This document shows positions 53,166 to 61,425 of a stretch of DNA of 64,000 bases, piece after piece. The position numbers and the translations under genes were made by a program. The stretch's first letter is position 1, and each line of letters begins with the position of its first letter. The notes below the pieces were generated by a model. It did not search any database and was not told the origin of the DNA. It saw only the letters and a program-made list of their open reading frames with translations. Source of the stretch: an uncultured Kineothrix sp. (GTDB lineage Bacteria > Bacillota > Clostridia > Lachnospirales > Lachnospiraceae); assembly GCA_910588855.1 (NCBI GenBank), contig CAJUSR010000007.1:107537-171536 (forward strand). Reading direction: 5' to 3'.

Positions 53166-53814
53166 AAAAGAATATAGAAAAATGATTCAAAAAGAAGCCC
53201 CCGACTTCTGGAACAAGATTGAAGCGGAACTGGCGGACAGGGAAAGTACGCTTTCCGTTATGACAGGCGACAGGGAAAAGATAAAACAAAAAAAATGGCT
53301 GGCCGGAGGAAACGTATGGAGATATGCAGGAATTGCTGCGGCATGCTTTTGCGTCGTTATCCTTTTTCATCAATGGCAGACAACATTGGAAAAACGCTCC
53401 GGAATGAGCGGAACGCCGGTAGAAGAAACAGCTTCAAAAGAAACGACGGATACGGGAAATGATTGGGAAAAAGCAGTGCAAGCAGAAGGAGCTATGCAAG
53501 CAGAAGGAGCAGTGCAAGCAGAAGGGGCTATGCTGGAAGAAGGGTTGGAAGAGACGGTAAGTGCAGTCGGATTGGAAGATGGAACGGTTATCGGGGGGCT
53601 GGATGTAAAAATAGTGGAAGCCACACAAATGAAATACCACAGCCTGTATCGGGCTATTGTTTTGGAGGATAGGAGCGGGGTGCTTCAGACAGGGGATGAA
53701 ATAATGGTTATGGCAGAAAGGAATGGGGCGGAAGAGATAGAGGAAGGAGGCACATATTGCATTTCCGTAGCATATGATTCACAGTCCGAGGTCGCGTTTC
53801 ATCTGATGGACTGA
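53152..53814 (+). CDS. Single-pass membrane protein, probable anti-sigma factor
   Basis: This is a 220-residue protein. The N-terminal 55 residues are cytoplasmic and charged (MKSFEKEYRKMIQKEAPDFWNKIE), a TM helix spans about 57-77 (WRYAGIAAACFCVVILFHQW), and the outer part has a linker with four 6-residue repeats (AVQAEG, AMQAEG, AVQAEG, AMLEEG; about 104-127) and a beta-rich C-terminal domain (about 140-220). It lacks the zinc anti-sigma HxxxCxxC motif. Overlap with the sigma gene and topology support a regulated anti-sigma role. The repeats arise from an 18-bp tandem repeat at about 53478-53549. Confidence 0.72.
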   Translation: MKSFEKEYRKMIQKEAPDFWNKIEAELADRESTLSVMTGDREKIKQKKWLAGGNVWRYAGIAAACFCVVILFHQWQTTLEKRSGMSGTPVEETASKETTDTGNDWEKAVQAEGAMQAEGAVQAEGAMLEEGLEETVSAVGLEDGTVIGGLDVKIVEATQMKYHSLYRAIVLEDRSGVLQTGDEIMVMAERNGAEEIEEGGTYCISVAYDSQSEVAFHLMD

Positions 53815-53826
53815 GAGGGGAATCGC

Positions 53827-54468
53827 CTATATCTGGGTTACATCAAAAATAACCTTTCCGTTTTTATCGTAAACTTTCAGGCAATCCCTGCTTATCCATT
53901 GGATTTCTCCTAAATATTGACGATATATCCAGAAAGATGGTTCTGTTTTTATAAGTTCTATTTTATGAATTACTTTTTTATTTTGGGTAATGATGAGGGA
54001 AATAACCGCCCTATCTATGGTTTGTACTACCCTGAGAGAAGCAAATTTGTTTTCTGAAAGGAATTGGAAAGGCTTTCCGTACATCCACTGGTTTTTATAA
54101 TTCCTGGAAATAATATCGTTGCGTAAAAAGTCGAAATATGGAAGGTTCCACCCCCATTGTTTTCCTATGAATAAAATAGACTGATGGATAAGGTTTAGGT
54201 AAAAATAGCTTTTTTCTTTTGGGGATAGGGATTGGAAATGAGACGAATGAAAAGGCATTTGCAGGGAAATATACCCATTTTGGCAGGATTGTATGAACGG
54301 ATGCCTTATTTTTTCGTTGCAGGAAATATTCAGTTTTTTGCAGTTGTCATTATCGTAAAATTTTAACTGGCGCAAATACATATCAATAATGTGCGAGCTT
54401 TCAGACCGGATGGTTTCCGTTAATTCACTGTCATTTTCAGACCGGATATCTATATTGTTGAACCGCAT
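53827..54468 (-). CDS. Hypothetical protein, unrecognised
   Basis: This is a 213-residue soluble protein convergent with the anti-sigma gene. It is basic and rich in Ile, Asn, Phe and Tyr, with more A/T-rich codons than its neighbours (many AAT, ATT, TTT). It has no signal peptide or TM helix. Recognisable blocks such as FYLNLIHQSILFIGKQWGWNLPYFDFLRND and WIYRQYLGEIQWISRDCLKVYD suggest an alpha/beta fold with a beta-rich C-terminus. AGGGGGA precedes the start. The odd composition and isolated position suggest recent acquisition. I cannot assign a function. Confidence 0.6.
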   Translation of the reverse strand: MRFNNIDIRSENDSELTETIRSESSHIIDMYLRQLKFYDNDNCKKLNISCNEKIRHPFIQSCQNGYISLQMPFHSSHFQSLSPKEKSYFYLNLIHQSILFIGKQWGWNLPYFDFLRNDIISRNYKNQWMYGKPFQFLSENKFASLRVVQTIDRAVISLIITQNKKVIHKIELIKTEPSFWIYRQYLGEIQWISRDCLKVYDKNGKVIFDVTQI

Positions 54469-54559
54469 AAATCCCCCTTGGATATTGGCATTTCAATCGG
54501 ATGCTTAAAATTTATTCTACTATAGTTTCTGCTTTTTTACCACCGGTTTATTCCCGCGA

Positions 54560-54680
54560 GCAATGAGCCAAGTGGCTGCTTGCAGACATTTGGCGACTGC
54601 CGCGAGGGTCAAATACCCCGCTGCTCTGCAGCGCTGCAAGTTTGATACCCCGTTGCTTGCAGCGGGGTCTTTGATTGCTT
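54560..54680. repeat. GC-rich palindromic intergenic repeats
   Basis: ACCCCGTTGC-TT-GCAGCGGGGT (54638-54659) forms a strong hairpin. An upstream ACCCCGCTGC copy (54614-54623) could pair with the same right arm. Nearby GCGAGCAATGAGCC and GCGACTGCCGCGAGG add further dyads. These resemble the other dispersed palindromic modules in the window. Confidence 0.5.
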
Positions 54681-54895
54681 TGCTGATATAAATGGAAGGA
54701 AGCTGTTGCTGTCTGCAATGGAAAAACGTGGGAACAAAGATAATTGGGATAAGATAATTAGGATAAGATAATAAGGATAAAATGATATGGATAGAAAAAG
54801 CATTGGATAGACAAAGCTACGGGGATATTTATGTTTGGAATGCAAGTCTGGGATTAGCCTGCTTATGAGTGGTTTCAGGAGAGGAGAAAGTAGAA

Positions 54896-55245
54896 CAAAA
54901 AGGTAGGAAGAGAAAAGGATAGGAATAGAAAAGGGTAGGAAGAGAAAGGGACAGGAATAGAAAAGGGCAGGAAGAAAAAAGGATAGGAATAGAAAAGGGT
55001 AGGAAGAGAAAGGGACAGGAATAGAAAAGGGCAGGAAGAAAAAAGGATAGGAATAGAAAAGGACAGGAAGAAAAAGGGATAGGAATAGAAAAGGGCAGGA
55101 ACAGAAAAGGGCAGGAACAGAAAAGGGATAGGAATAGAAAAAGGGAAGGAATAGAATAGTGCAGGAATAAAGAAGAGAAAGGAAGAAAAAAGCGGCGGAA
55201 AGAAAAGGGATAGGAAGAGAAAAGGACAAGAAGAAAAAAGAGGCG
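54896..55245. repeat. Polypurine minisatellite of about 350 bp
   Basis: About twenty degenerate 15-17-bp units (consensus GGRYAGGAAKAGAAAA) run almost without interruption of purines on the plus strand up to the start codon of the YgjP-like gene. A 64-bp block of four units (54917-54980) is perfectly duplicated at 54981-55044, showing recent unequal exchange. The minus strand is open for about 200 codons but encodes only Phe/Leu/Pro/Ser repeats and is not a gene. Confidence 0.9.
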
Positions 55246-55249
55246 GATT

Positions 55250-55933
55250 ATGAAAATATATATTTCGGGAATTGGTATGGAAGTCCGGAGAAAGAAAATA
55301 AAGAACCTTTATTTATCGATAAAGCCACCGGATGGAAGGGTAGAAATATCCGCCCCTCTGTCCATGCCTGATAAAATGATTGAAGATTTTGTAAGAGGGA
55401 AGTTGGAGTGGATAAGAAGGAAAAGGAAAAAATATGAGGAAGCATGCCCGGAAAAAGAACGGCAATATGAATCCGGGGAAATATTATATGTATGGGGGAA
55501 GCCGTACCGATTGGTTTATCAGGAGGGCGGGCGGAAGAACTCCTTTGAGCTGTGCGGGGATGAAGGGATATTATCCATGCGGAGTGGCAGTACCGTGAAG
55601 CAAAGGGAGGCTTATCTGCGGGAGCAATACCGCTTCATGCTGAAAGAAGAGGTGGTCCGGCTTCTTCCTGAATGGGAAATGAAGACAGGGCTATATTGCA
55701 ATTCCTGGCGGACAAAGCAAATGAAGACCCGTTGGGGAACATGCAATACCACGCAAAAAAGAGTATGGTTTAACGTCCAGTTGGCAGAAAAGCCGAAGGA
55801 ATGCCTGGAATATGTCATTTTGCATGAGCTGGCACATCTTAAGGTGAGCAACCACGGCATGGCATTTAGGGCAATTATGGATAAATATATGCCTCAGTGG
55901 CAGGAGGTGAAAAAGAAGCTGAACGGCGGCTGA
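55250..55933 (+). CDS. YgjP-like (DUF45) zinc metallopeptidase
   Basis: This is a 227-residue protein of the YgjP/M48-related family. An N-terminal beta domain (VRRKKIKNLYLSIKPPDGRVEISAP) leads to KTRWGTCNTTQKRVWFNVQLAEKP and the zinc helix HELAH with a downstream HGMAFRAIMDKYMPQW, where the third His ligand sits. Family members are cytoplasmic and their substrate is poorly defined. The ribosome site is weak (AGAGGCGG), and the gene is preceded directly by the polypurine repeat, which would form much of its 5' leader. Confidence 0.9.
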   Translation: MKIYISGIGMEVRRKKIKNLYLSIKPPDGRVEISAPLSMPDKMIEDFVRGKLEWIRRKRKKYEEACPEKERQYESGEILYVWGKPYRLVYQEGGRKNSFELCGDEGILSMRSGSTVKQREAYLREQYRFMLKEEVVRLLPEWEMKTGLYCNSWRTKQMKTRWGTCNTTQKRVWFNVQLAEKPKECLEYVILHELAHLKVSNHGMAFRAIMDKYMPQWQEVKKKLNGG

Positions 55934-56007
55934 TTTTTGTTTTTCACATCCAAGTTCCAATGGGAAATTACATAATTCGATTGAAGTGGTAAAAAGATGC
56001 GGATATA

Positions 56008-56646
56008 ATGGAAGAAGAAAAATGGATGGAGCTGGGGCGGAAGATGCTGTACGATAAAGATATCAGAGAACCTCTCTTCGATTTTTTGGAAGAGACCTAT
56101 GGAAAGGTCAGAATATTAGAAGAAAAAACGATAGGGAAGTCAAGGGCGGATGTGGTTATGGTGACGCCGGAGAGCTTATATGGTATTGAGATAAAAAGCG
56201 ATGCGGATACTTATGTGAGGCTGGGGAAACAGGTGAAAGATTATAATTTGTTTTACGATTATAATTATGTAGCGGTGGGGACGAGCCACGCGCTGCATGT
56301 GGAAGAACATATCCCGGAGTGGTGGGGAATCATTACAGTAGAGCAGGCGGAAACTATGGTAGATTTTTATATCCTGCGCAGACCCGCGAAAAACCCGGAA
56401 ATGAACTGGAAGAAAAAGCTAAGTATTCTGTGGCGGCCGGAGCTTGCCCATATTCAGGAATTAAACGGTTTGCACAAATATAAAGAGAAAAGCAAACTTT
56501 TTGTAATGGGGAGGATTCTGGAGAAAGTGCCGGAGGAGACGTTGCAGAGGCAGCTTTGCGAAGAACTGTTTGAAAGGGATTACACTGCAATTACGGAAGA
56601 AATACGGAAATATAGAAGAAAGAACAGGAGAAAAAATGAGAAATAA
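56008..56646 (+). CDS. sce7726-like PD-(D/E)XK protein
   Basis: This is a 212-residue protein with a nuclease-type core: ADVVMV supplies the Asp and YGIEIKSD the E-x-K, followed by DTYVRLGKQVKDYNLFYDYNYVAVG as in sce7726 and related restriction-like families. The C-terminal third is helical and very basic (RKYRRKNRRKNEK). It is isolated, without a methyltransferase or replication gene, so it may be a DNA-repair or defence nuclease, or a mobile remnant. The ribosome site is weak. Assignment is from motif memory. Confidence 0.65.
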   Translation: MEEEKWMELGRKMLYDKDIREPLFDFLEETYGKVRILEEKTIGKSRADVVMVTPESLYGIEIKSDADTYVRLGKQVKDYNLFYDYNYVAVGTSHALHVEEHIPEWWGIITVEQAETMVDFYILRRPAKNPEMNWKKKLSILWRPELAHIQELNGLHKYKEKSKLFVMGRILEKVPEETLQRQLCEELFERDYTAITEEIRKYRRKNRRKNEK

Positions 56647-56907
56647 AAAGTTTCAATCCAAAGTTTGTGTCTGTGCGGTGCCTGCAAACTCAACGTACGC
56701 AGAGTCAGCAACCTTGATGTGTGCAAAAAGCTGTGCAGGAAGAGGGATAGAGTGAAAAATCAGCTCGATAGATGATTTTATCACATGGCTATTTGTGCCG
56801 GAGCGTCACAAATAAGCACTGACGGTAGACGTAAATTTGAGATTTGTGACTTTGCGGCAGCAAAGTCATGCCCCTAGTCGCGTAAACGATCCGGAATGGA
56901 GGTTAAT
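56647..56907. other. Intergenic region with hairpins upstream of the serpin gene
   Basis: No supported gene. Two hairpins stand out: TATTTGTG/CACAAATA (56790-56814) and GACTTTGC-GGCA-GCAAAGTC (56848-56867). Either could terminate the previous transcript or fold in the serpin leader. Confidence 0.4.
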
Positions 56908-58230
56908 ATGATTAAAAATAGAAAAGCGTTAAGGATAGGATGGATTGTTTTTTTACTGCTGTTATGTTGTGGATGTGGGAAAAAAGAGGAAAATGGGTCT
57001 ACAAGCGGAAGCGTGGTGGATTTGATGGAGGGGATTGAGGAAGACAGGATGGGGGATATGGAAGATACCTCGGAAGGAGGTGTGGATTTGAAGGCGGAAA
57101 ATAATTTTTTTATAGAAGATACGACGGACTTTGCAATCGAGCTGCTGAAAGAAAGTGTGAAAGGAAAGAGCGGGGAAAATATAATGTTATCGCCGGTATC
57201 GGTGACTTCAGCCCTTGCTATGGCGGCGAACGGAGCCAGGGGGAATACGCTTGACCAGATGCTTTCCGCATTTGCCGGGCATCAGGATATGGACAGCTTC
57301 AACCGCAATTGGGGAAAGTGGACGGAAGGGCTTACCAACACGGAAGAAGCCTGCTTGCAGTTCGCCAATGCTATCTGGGTGCAGGAAAATGAGGAAAAGC
57401 TGTCGGTGGAAGAGGATTTTTTGAAGCAGAACGTATTCTTTTATGATGCAGATATTTATAAGGCAGTTTTTGACGAGGATACATTGAAAAGTCTGAATCT
57501 ATGGGTGGAGGAAAAAACAGGCGGCAGGGTAAAGGATATTCTGGACAACATGGACGAAGAAGCGGTTATGTACCTGGTGAACACGGTAGTTTTTGATGCT
57601 GATTGGATGAAGATTTACCAACCATTTCAGGTGAGGGACAGTACCTTCACAAATGCGGCGGGAGAAAAAAAGGATGTTCCGTTTATGTATTCTACCGAAA
57701 GCTCTTATCTGGAAGACGGGAATGCAGCCGGTTTTATAAAGCCTTATAAAGAAGGGTACCGTTTTGTTGCAATTCTGCCCAATCAGGGGATAAGCCCGGA
57801 AGAATATCTGGAAACAATAGATGGGGAACATTTTTTGGATTTGTTGTCCGGGGCTAAAACGGAGGCTATTGTCAAGACAAGCGTGCCCAAATTTGAGGCG
57901 GTATATGAGGCGAAATTAAACAGTGTATTACCTTCTATGGGCATAGAAGATGCTTTTGACTGGAAAACGGCAGATTTCCGGGGGCTGGGAACTTATGTGA
58001 ATAAGAATATATATATAAACAGGATTATCCATAAAACTTTTATTTCCGTAGGCGAGCTTGGAACGGAAGCAGTAGTGGCTACGGTAGAAGAAGCAGTAGC
58101 GGAGGCGGCAGAGGAAATGGAAGAGATAGAAATCTATGAGGTTTATCTGAAACGGCCGTTCCTCTATGCGATTGTGGAAAATGAGACGAATATCCCGGTT
58201 TTCATTGGGGTTGTAAATGAAATCGGATAG
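56908..58230 (+). CDS. Serpin-family lipoprotein
   Basis: This is a 440-residue protein with an N-terminal lipoprotein signal (LLLLCCGCG, Cys about 21-24), an acidic linker, then a full serpin fold: NIMLSPVSVTSALAMAANGARGNTLDQML, VMYLVNTVVFDADWMKIYQ, VPKFEAVYEAKLNSVLPSMGIEDAF. The reactive-loop hinge GTEAVVATVEEAV is followed by RPFLYAIVENETNIPVFIGVV. The small-residue hinge is the inhibitory type, so it probably traps serine or cysteine proteases at the cell surface. The stretch between hinge and RPFLY is very acidic (EAAEEMEEIEIYEV), giving an unusual P1 region. ATG 56908 follows GGAGG. Confidence 0.92.
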   Translation: MIKNRKALRIGWIVFLLLLCCGCGKKEENGSTSGSVVDLMEGIEEDRMGDMEDTSEGGVDLKAENNFFIEDTTDFAIELLKESVKGKSGENIMLSPVSVTSALAMAANGARGNTLDQMLSAFAGHQDMDSFNRNWGKWTEGLTNTEEACLQFANAIWVQENEEKLSVEEDFLKQNVFFYDADIYKAVFDEDTLKSLNLWVEEKTGGRVKDILDNMDEEAVMYLVNTVVFDADWMKIYQPFQVRDSTFTNAAGEKKDVPFMYSTESSYLEDGNAAGFIKPYKEGYRFVAILPNQGISPEEYLETIDGEHFLDLLSGAKTEAIVKTSVPKFEAVYEAKLNSVLPSMGIEDAFDWKTADFRGLGTYVNKNIYINRIIHKTFISVGELGTEAVVATVEEAVAEAAEEMEEIEIYEVYLKRPFLYAIVENETNIPVFIGVVNEIG

Positions 58231-58314
58231 ACCTTTCGGAACCGGGCGGTATGTGGTAAAATAAAACAGGAAAGTCAAAAACTTTAATGGGAATAGAAAA
58301 GGGAGGGGGATGGT

Positions 58315-59268
58315 ATGCCGGAAATTGTGACGATGGGGGAATTACTTTGTGAGATTATGCGTCCTTGCGAAGGGATGGAGCTATATGAAACAGGGGATTT
58401 TAAAGGCCCGTTCCCCAGCGGTGCGCCCGGGATTTTTATTAGCACAGCGGCGAGGCTTGGCTGCTCTTCGGGGATTATCGCAGGCGTTGGGGATGATGAT
58501 TTCGGGAAAAATATTGTTGACCGGCTTAAAAAAGATGGTGTAGACTGCCGCTTTATATTGCAAAGTAAAAAAGGCTCTACGGGGGTGGCATTCGTTACTT
58601 ATTTTGCCAATGGCGACCGGAAATTTATTTTCCATATGGATAATACCCCGGCTGTGGAGCCGAAGGCGCCGGGGGATAATGGATGGATGGAAGGCACCAG
58701 ATATTTCCACATAATGGGCTGCTCGTTGATGGCTTCGGCAGCATTTGGGCAGGAGATATTAAAAACGATGAGGATGTTTCGGCAAAAAGGGACAAAAATC
58801 AGCTTTGACCCCAATGTAAGGCCCGAGCTTTTACGTGATGCAAAGGCGTTTGATATGGTACAGGAAGTATTTTGCGCATGCAATCTTTTGATGCCGGGCG
58901 TGCAGGAATTAAAAATGCTGACAAGCAAGGAAAGGATAGAGGATGCCGTGGCGGCAGCTTTTGAAAATAAAAACCTTGAAATCCTTGTTTTGAAAAACGG
59001 TTCCAAAGGCTCTTGTGTGTATACAAGAAAAGGGCTGGAATTGGAAATGGGCGTTTATCCGGTAAAACAGTTGGATGCCACGGGGGCAGGGGATAGTTTC
59101 GATGCTGCCTTTATCTGCGGATTGGTGCAAGGGAAAAGCTTAAAAGAAGCCGCACAGATGGGAGCGGCAGCAGGGGCTCTGAATGCAGCGGCGTTCGGAC
59201 CGATGGAAGGCAATATTTCGCTTGGAACGATAGAAGAAATGATTTATAGCAATACGAAGCAAATATAA
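58315..59268 (+). CDS. PfkB-family sugar kinase
   Basis: This is a 317-residue ribokinase-like kinase. The N-terminal MGELLCEIMRP and PSGAPGIFISTAARLG blocks bind sugar, and the C-terminal ATP site ATGAGDSFDAAF carries the catalytic base Asp260. Its substrate is a furanose or keto acid sugar (fructose, ketodeoxygluconate, tagatose 6-phosphate type). The aldolase 100 bp downstream fits a kinase-aldolase pair that makes and splits a ketose bisphosphate. A strong GGGAGGGGG site precedes ATG 58315. Confidence 0.93.
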   Translation: MPEIVTMGELLCEIMRPCEGMELYETGDFKGPFPSGAPGIFISTAARLGCSSGIIAGVGDDDFGKNIVDRLKKDGVDCRFILQSKKGSTGVAFVTYFANGDRKFIFHMDNTPAVEPKAPGDNGWMEGTRYFHIMGCSLMASAAFGQEILKTMRMFRQKGTKISFDPNVRPELLRDAKAFDMVQEVFCACNLLMPGVQELKMLTSKERIEDAVAAAFENKNLEILVLKNGSKGSCVYTRKGLELEMGVYPVKQLDATGAGDSFDAAFICGLVQGKSLKEAAQMGAAAGALNAAAFGPMEGNISLGTIEEMIYSNTKQI

Positions 59269-59370
59269 TTTTAACGGAGGATTGCGGAACTTAAATTTAT
59301 CAGAACATTCAATAATTTATCGGATTCGCAATGGACTCATATAATTTTAATTATGGAAGGAGAAAAGGAT

Positions 59371-60219
59371 ATGTCGTTTGTTACGTCGGAAAAATTGTTA
59401 TTGGATGCCCAGAAGGGCGGTTATGCAGTGGGTGCATTCAACGTGGAAAACATGGAAATGGTGATGGCTGTGATTAAGGCGGCAGAGGAAATGAATGCAC
59501 CGTTAATGCTCCAGACAACACCGTCTACCGTAAAATATGCGGGGTTGGATTTATACTTGGCTAATGTGAAAACAGTGGCGGAGCGTGCCAGCGTGCCTGT
59601 ATGTATGCATTTGGATCATGGCGATAGCTTTGATTTGGCAATGCGTGCCCTGCGCGTAGGATATAGTTCCATAATGATTGACGGTTCTCATAGTGTGTTT
59701 GAAGAAAATATTGCGGTGACAAAGGCAGTGGTCGATGCCTGTAAACCGTCCGGGATACCGGTAGAAGCGGAACTGGGAAAAGTTGGCGGTAAAGAAGATG
59801 ATTTGGACGGCGGAAGCGGCGGATATACGGACCCGGAGGAAGCGAAAGAATTTGTGGAGCGCACAGGTGTTGGCTCTTTAGCGGTGGCGATAGGAACGGC
59901 TCATGGCGTATATAAAGGGGAGCCAAAGCTGGATTTAGACCGTCTGGCGGAAATCCGCAAAATTGTTTCCATTCCGTTGGTGCTGCATGGTGCAAGCGGT
60001 TTGTCGGAAGAAGCGGTTGCGGAAAGTATCAAGCGGGGGATTTGTAAAGTAAACTTTGCTACGGAACTGCGGATTGCTTATACGGACGGAGTGAAAGAAT
60101 ACCTGGCAGAGTATCCGGATGCCTTTGACCCGAAGAAATATGGAAAAGTAGCGATGGAACATGTAAAGGAAATTGTGAAACAACGGATAGAAATGTGCGG
60201 ATGCAACGGGAAAGCGTAA
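59371..60219 (+). CDS. Class II ketose-bisphosphate aldolase (GatY/KbaY/Fba type)
   Basis: This 282-residue zinc aldolase has zinc ligands in HLDHGD and later IGTAHGVYKG and LHGASGL, and the substrate segment NFATELR. AVGAFNVENMEMVMAVIKAAEE is the family N-terminus. It cleaves fructose or tagatose 1,6-bisphosphate (or an analogue) to dihydroxyacetone phosphate and an aldehyde. With the PfkB kinase and mannose-family PTS it suggests use of an amino sugar or ketose such as tagatose. ATG 59371 follows AAGGAG; ATG 59353 overlaps that site. Confidence 0.92.
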   Translation: MSFVTSEKLLLDAQKGGYAVGAFNVENMEMVMAVIKAAEEMNAPLMLQTTPSTVKYAGLDLYLANVKTVAERASVPVCMHLDHGDSFDLAMRALRVGYSSIMIDGSHSVFEENIAVTKAVVDACKPSGIPVEAELGKVGGKEDDLDGGSGGYTDPEEAKEFVERTGVGSLAVAIGTAHGVYKGEPKLDLDRLAEIRKIVSIPLVLHGASGLSEEAVAESIKRGICKVNFATELRIAYTDGVKEYLAEYPDAFDPKKYGKVAMEHVKEIVKQRIEMCGCNGKA

Positions 60220-60227
60220 ACGGGCAG

Positions 60228-60410
60228 ACCTTTTGACACCCAAAAGTGTCGAAGACACTTTTTTACCATATAGGAAAGTCCTTCGCCAGAAGGACATAGA
60301 TTGAGGAAGAACCGAAGGTTCTTCATGAAGTGTCGAAGACACTTTTTTACCATATAGGAAATTCCTTCGGATTTCCCATATGGTAAAAAGCAATTATCGC
60401 ACTGCGGCTG
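60228..60410. repeat. Mosaic of dispersed hairpin modules after the aldolase gene
   Basis: A 34-bp direct repeat (60244-60277 and 60328-60361), beginning with the hairpin AAGTGTC-GAA-GACACTT, brackets GTCCTTC-GCCA-GAAGGAC (60278-60295, identical to 8746-8763) and GAAGAACC-GAA-GGTTCTTC (60304-60322). A third stem, ACCATAT/ATATGGT, closes the second copy. The left edge, CCTTTTGACACCC, matches the 8.7-kb palindrome. Confidence 0.8.
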
Positions 60411-60449
60411 AGGGGAAACATGTCGCTGTCGCGACCCGCCGCAGGCGGA

Positions 60450-60475
60450 GAATCCTGCAAGCAGGATTCTTTTTT
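60450..60475 (+). terminator. Strong terminator after the kinase-aldolase pair
   Basis: GAATCCTGC-AA-GCAGGATTC (60450-60469) followed by six T. A second, longer hairpin (GAACCCTGGTTA 60494-60505 with TAACCGGGGTTC 60525-60536, then TTTT) follows it. Confidence 0.85.
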
Positions 60476-60549
60476 ATAAGCGAAAATGAAAAAGAACCCT
60501 GGTTATTAGCCACAGAGTGGATGGTAACCGGGGTTCTTTTCATTTATAG

Positions 60550-60741
60550 GGAACCTTCCGAAAAGGGGATGCTCAGTATATACAAGGAGATTGCACGTTA
60601 TCCGTAAAGGAAATGCTGCGGCATTTTGGGGCAGAAGTGGGTTATGCCACAGAGGTGCCTGAAGCGTTGGATAGTGTTTTTATTTTAACAGTATTTAGAT
60701 GTACGAATTATACAAATGATTATATTAATTCTATTTATTTC
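60550..60741 (+). pseudogene. Possible gene remnant upstream of the PTS operon
   Basis: A frame near 60608-60741 reads VKEMLRHFGAEVGYATEVPEAL... to a TAA, and an upstream segment in another frame reads MLSIYKEIARYP. Together they look like a decayed coding sequence with a frameshift, perhaps of a regulator or sugar-isomerase-type gene belonging to the PTS operon. Evidence is weak. Confidence 0.2.
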
Positions 60742-60850
60742 TAAGCATTATATCTAATTAAAGTATAGATAATCAATAAAAAATTGTCAAAAACATGAAA
60801 AATAAATAAAAAATTTATAAATAGAGCAAACAAACTGTTGAAAAGTACAA

Positions 60851-60879
60851 AGACGGAAATATACCGGGGGGGGTATAAT
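60851..60879 (+). promoter_or_regulatory. PTS operon promoter with a G8 tract in the spacer
   Basis: A perfect TATAAT (60874-60879) is directly preceded by eight G residues (60866-60873). The -35 region (AGACGG at 60851-60856 with 17-bp spacing) is poor, so activation or a change of spacer length would matter. It lies about 50 bp before the IIB gene. Confidence 0.5.
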
Positions 60880-60929
60880 GGATGCAGTTTAAAACCATAA
60901 AGGCATAATAAGAGAAAGGAGGGACAGTC

Positions 60930-61403
60930 ATGCCTAATATTTTATTGACAAGAATTGATAACCGTCTGATTCATGGTCAGGTAGGGGTGACATGGACGAT
61001 GACATTAGGCGCTAATTTGATTCTGGTAGCTGATGACGAGGTGGCAGAGAACGAATTGATGCAGCAGCTCATGGCGGCAACTGCCAAATCTTCTGGGGCA
61101 AGCGTGAGGTTTTTTACGATTCAAAAAACAATTGATGTGATTCACAAGGCGGCAGACCGCCAAAAGATTTTTATTGTCTGCAAAACACCGAAAGATGTGC
61201 GGAAACTGATTGAGGGAGGCGTACCTATTCAGGAAGTAAACGTAGGAAATATGCATTTTTCCCAGGGAAAACGTCAAATCAGTAAAAAAGTGTATGTGGA
61301 TGATGCGGATATGGATGACTTAAAGGCAATTCGGGATGCCGGAGTAGAAATTTATATTCAGGATGTTCCCGGGGATATCAAAGAACGTATCAAAGAAATC
61401 TAA
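60930..61403 (+). CDS. Mannose-family PTS EIIB component
   Basis: This is a 157-residue EIIB of the mannose/sorbose/N-acetylgalactosamine family. The phosphorylated His15 lies in TRIDNRLIHGQVGVTW; VNVGNMHFSQGKRQISKKVYVDDADMDDL is typical of AgaV/SorB-like proteins. It passes phosphate from EIIA to the incoming sugar. AAAGGAGGG precedes the start. The IIC gene follows 22 bp downstream. No EIIA gene lies in the window. Confidence 0.94.
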   Translation: MPNILLTRIDNRLIHGQVGVTWTMTLGANLILVADDEVAENELMQQLMAATAKSSGASVRFFTIQKTIDVIHKAADRQKIFIVCKTPKDVRKLIEGGVPIQEVNVGNMHFSQGKRQISKKVYVDDADMDDLKAIRDAGVEIYIQDVPGDIKERIKEI

Positions 61404-61425
61404 GCGAAAAGAAAGGAACTTTTTT

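Noticed and set aside
54609..55229. Open frame of 206 codons on the minus strand across the polypurine repeat
   Set aside because: It encodes only Phe/Leu/Pro/Ser repeats dictated by the purine-rich tandem DNA and has no ribosome site.
60380..60607. 75-codon frame in the hairpin array
   Set aside because: It runs through two terminator hairpins and palindromic repeats; a gene there is unlikely.
60780..60929. Sigma-54 promoter for the mannose-family PTS operon
   Set aside because: No TGGCAC-N5-TTGC type element was found; a sigma-A -10 with a G tract is present instead.
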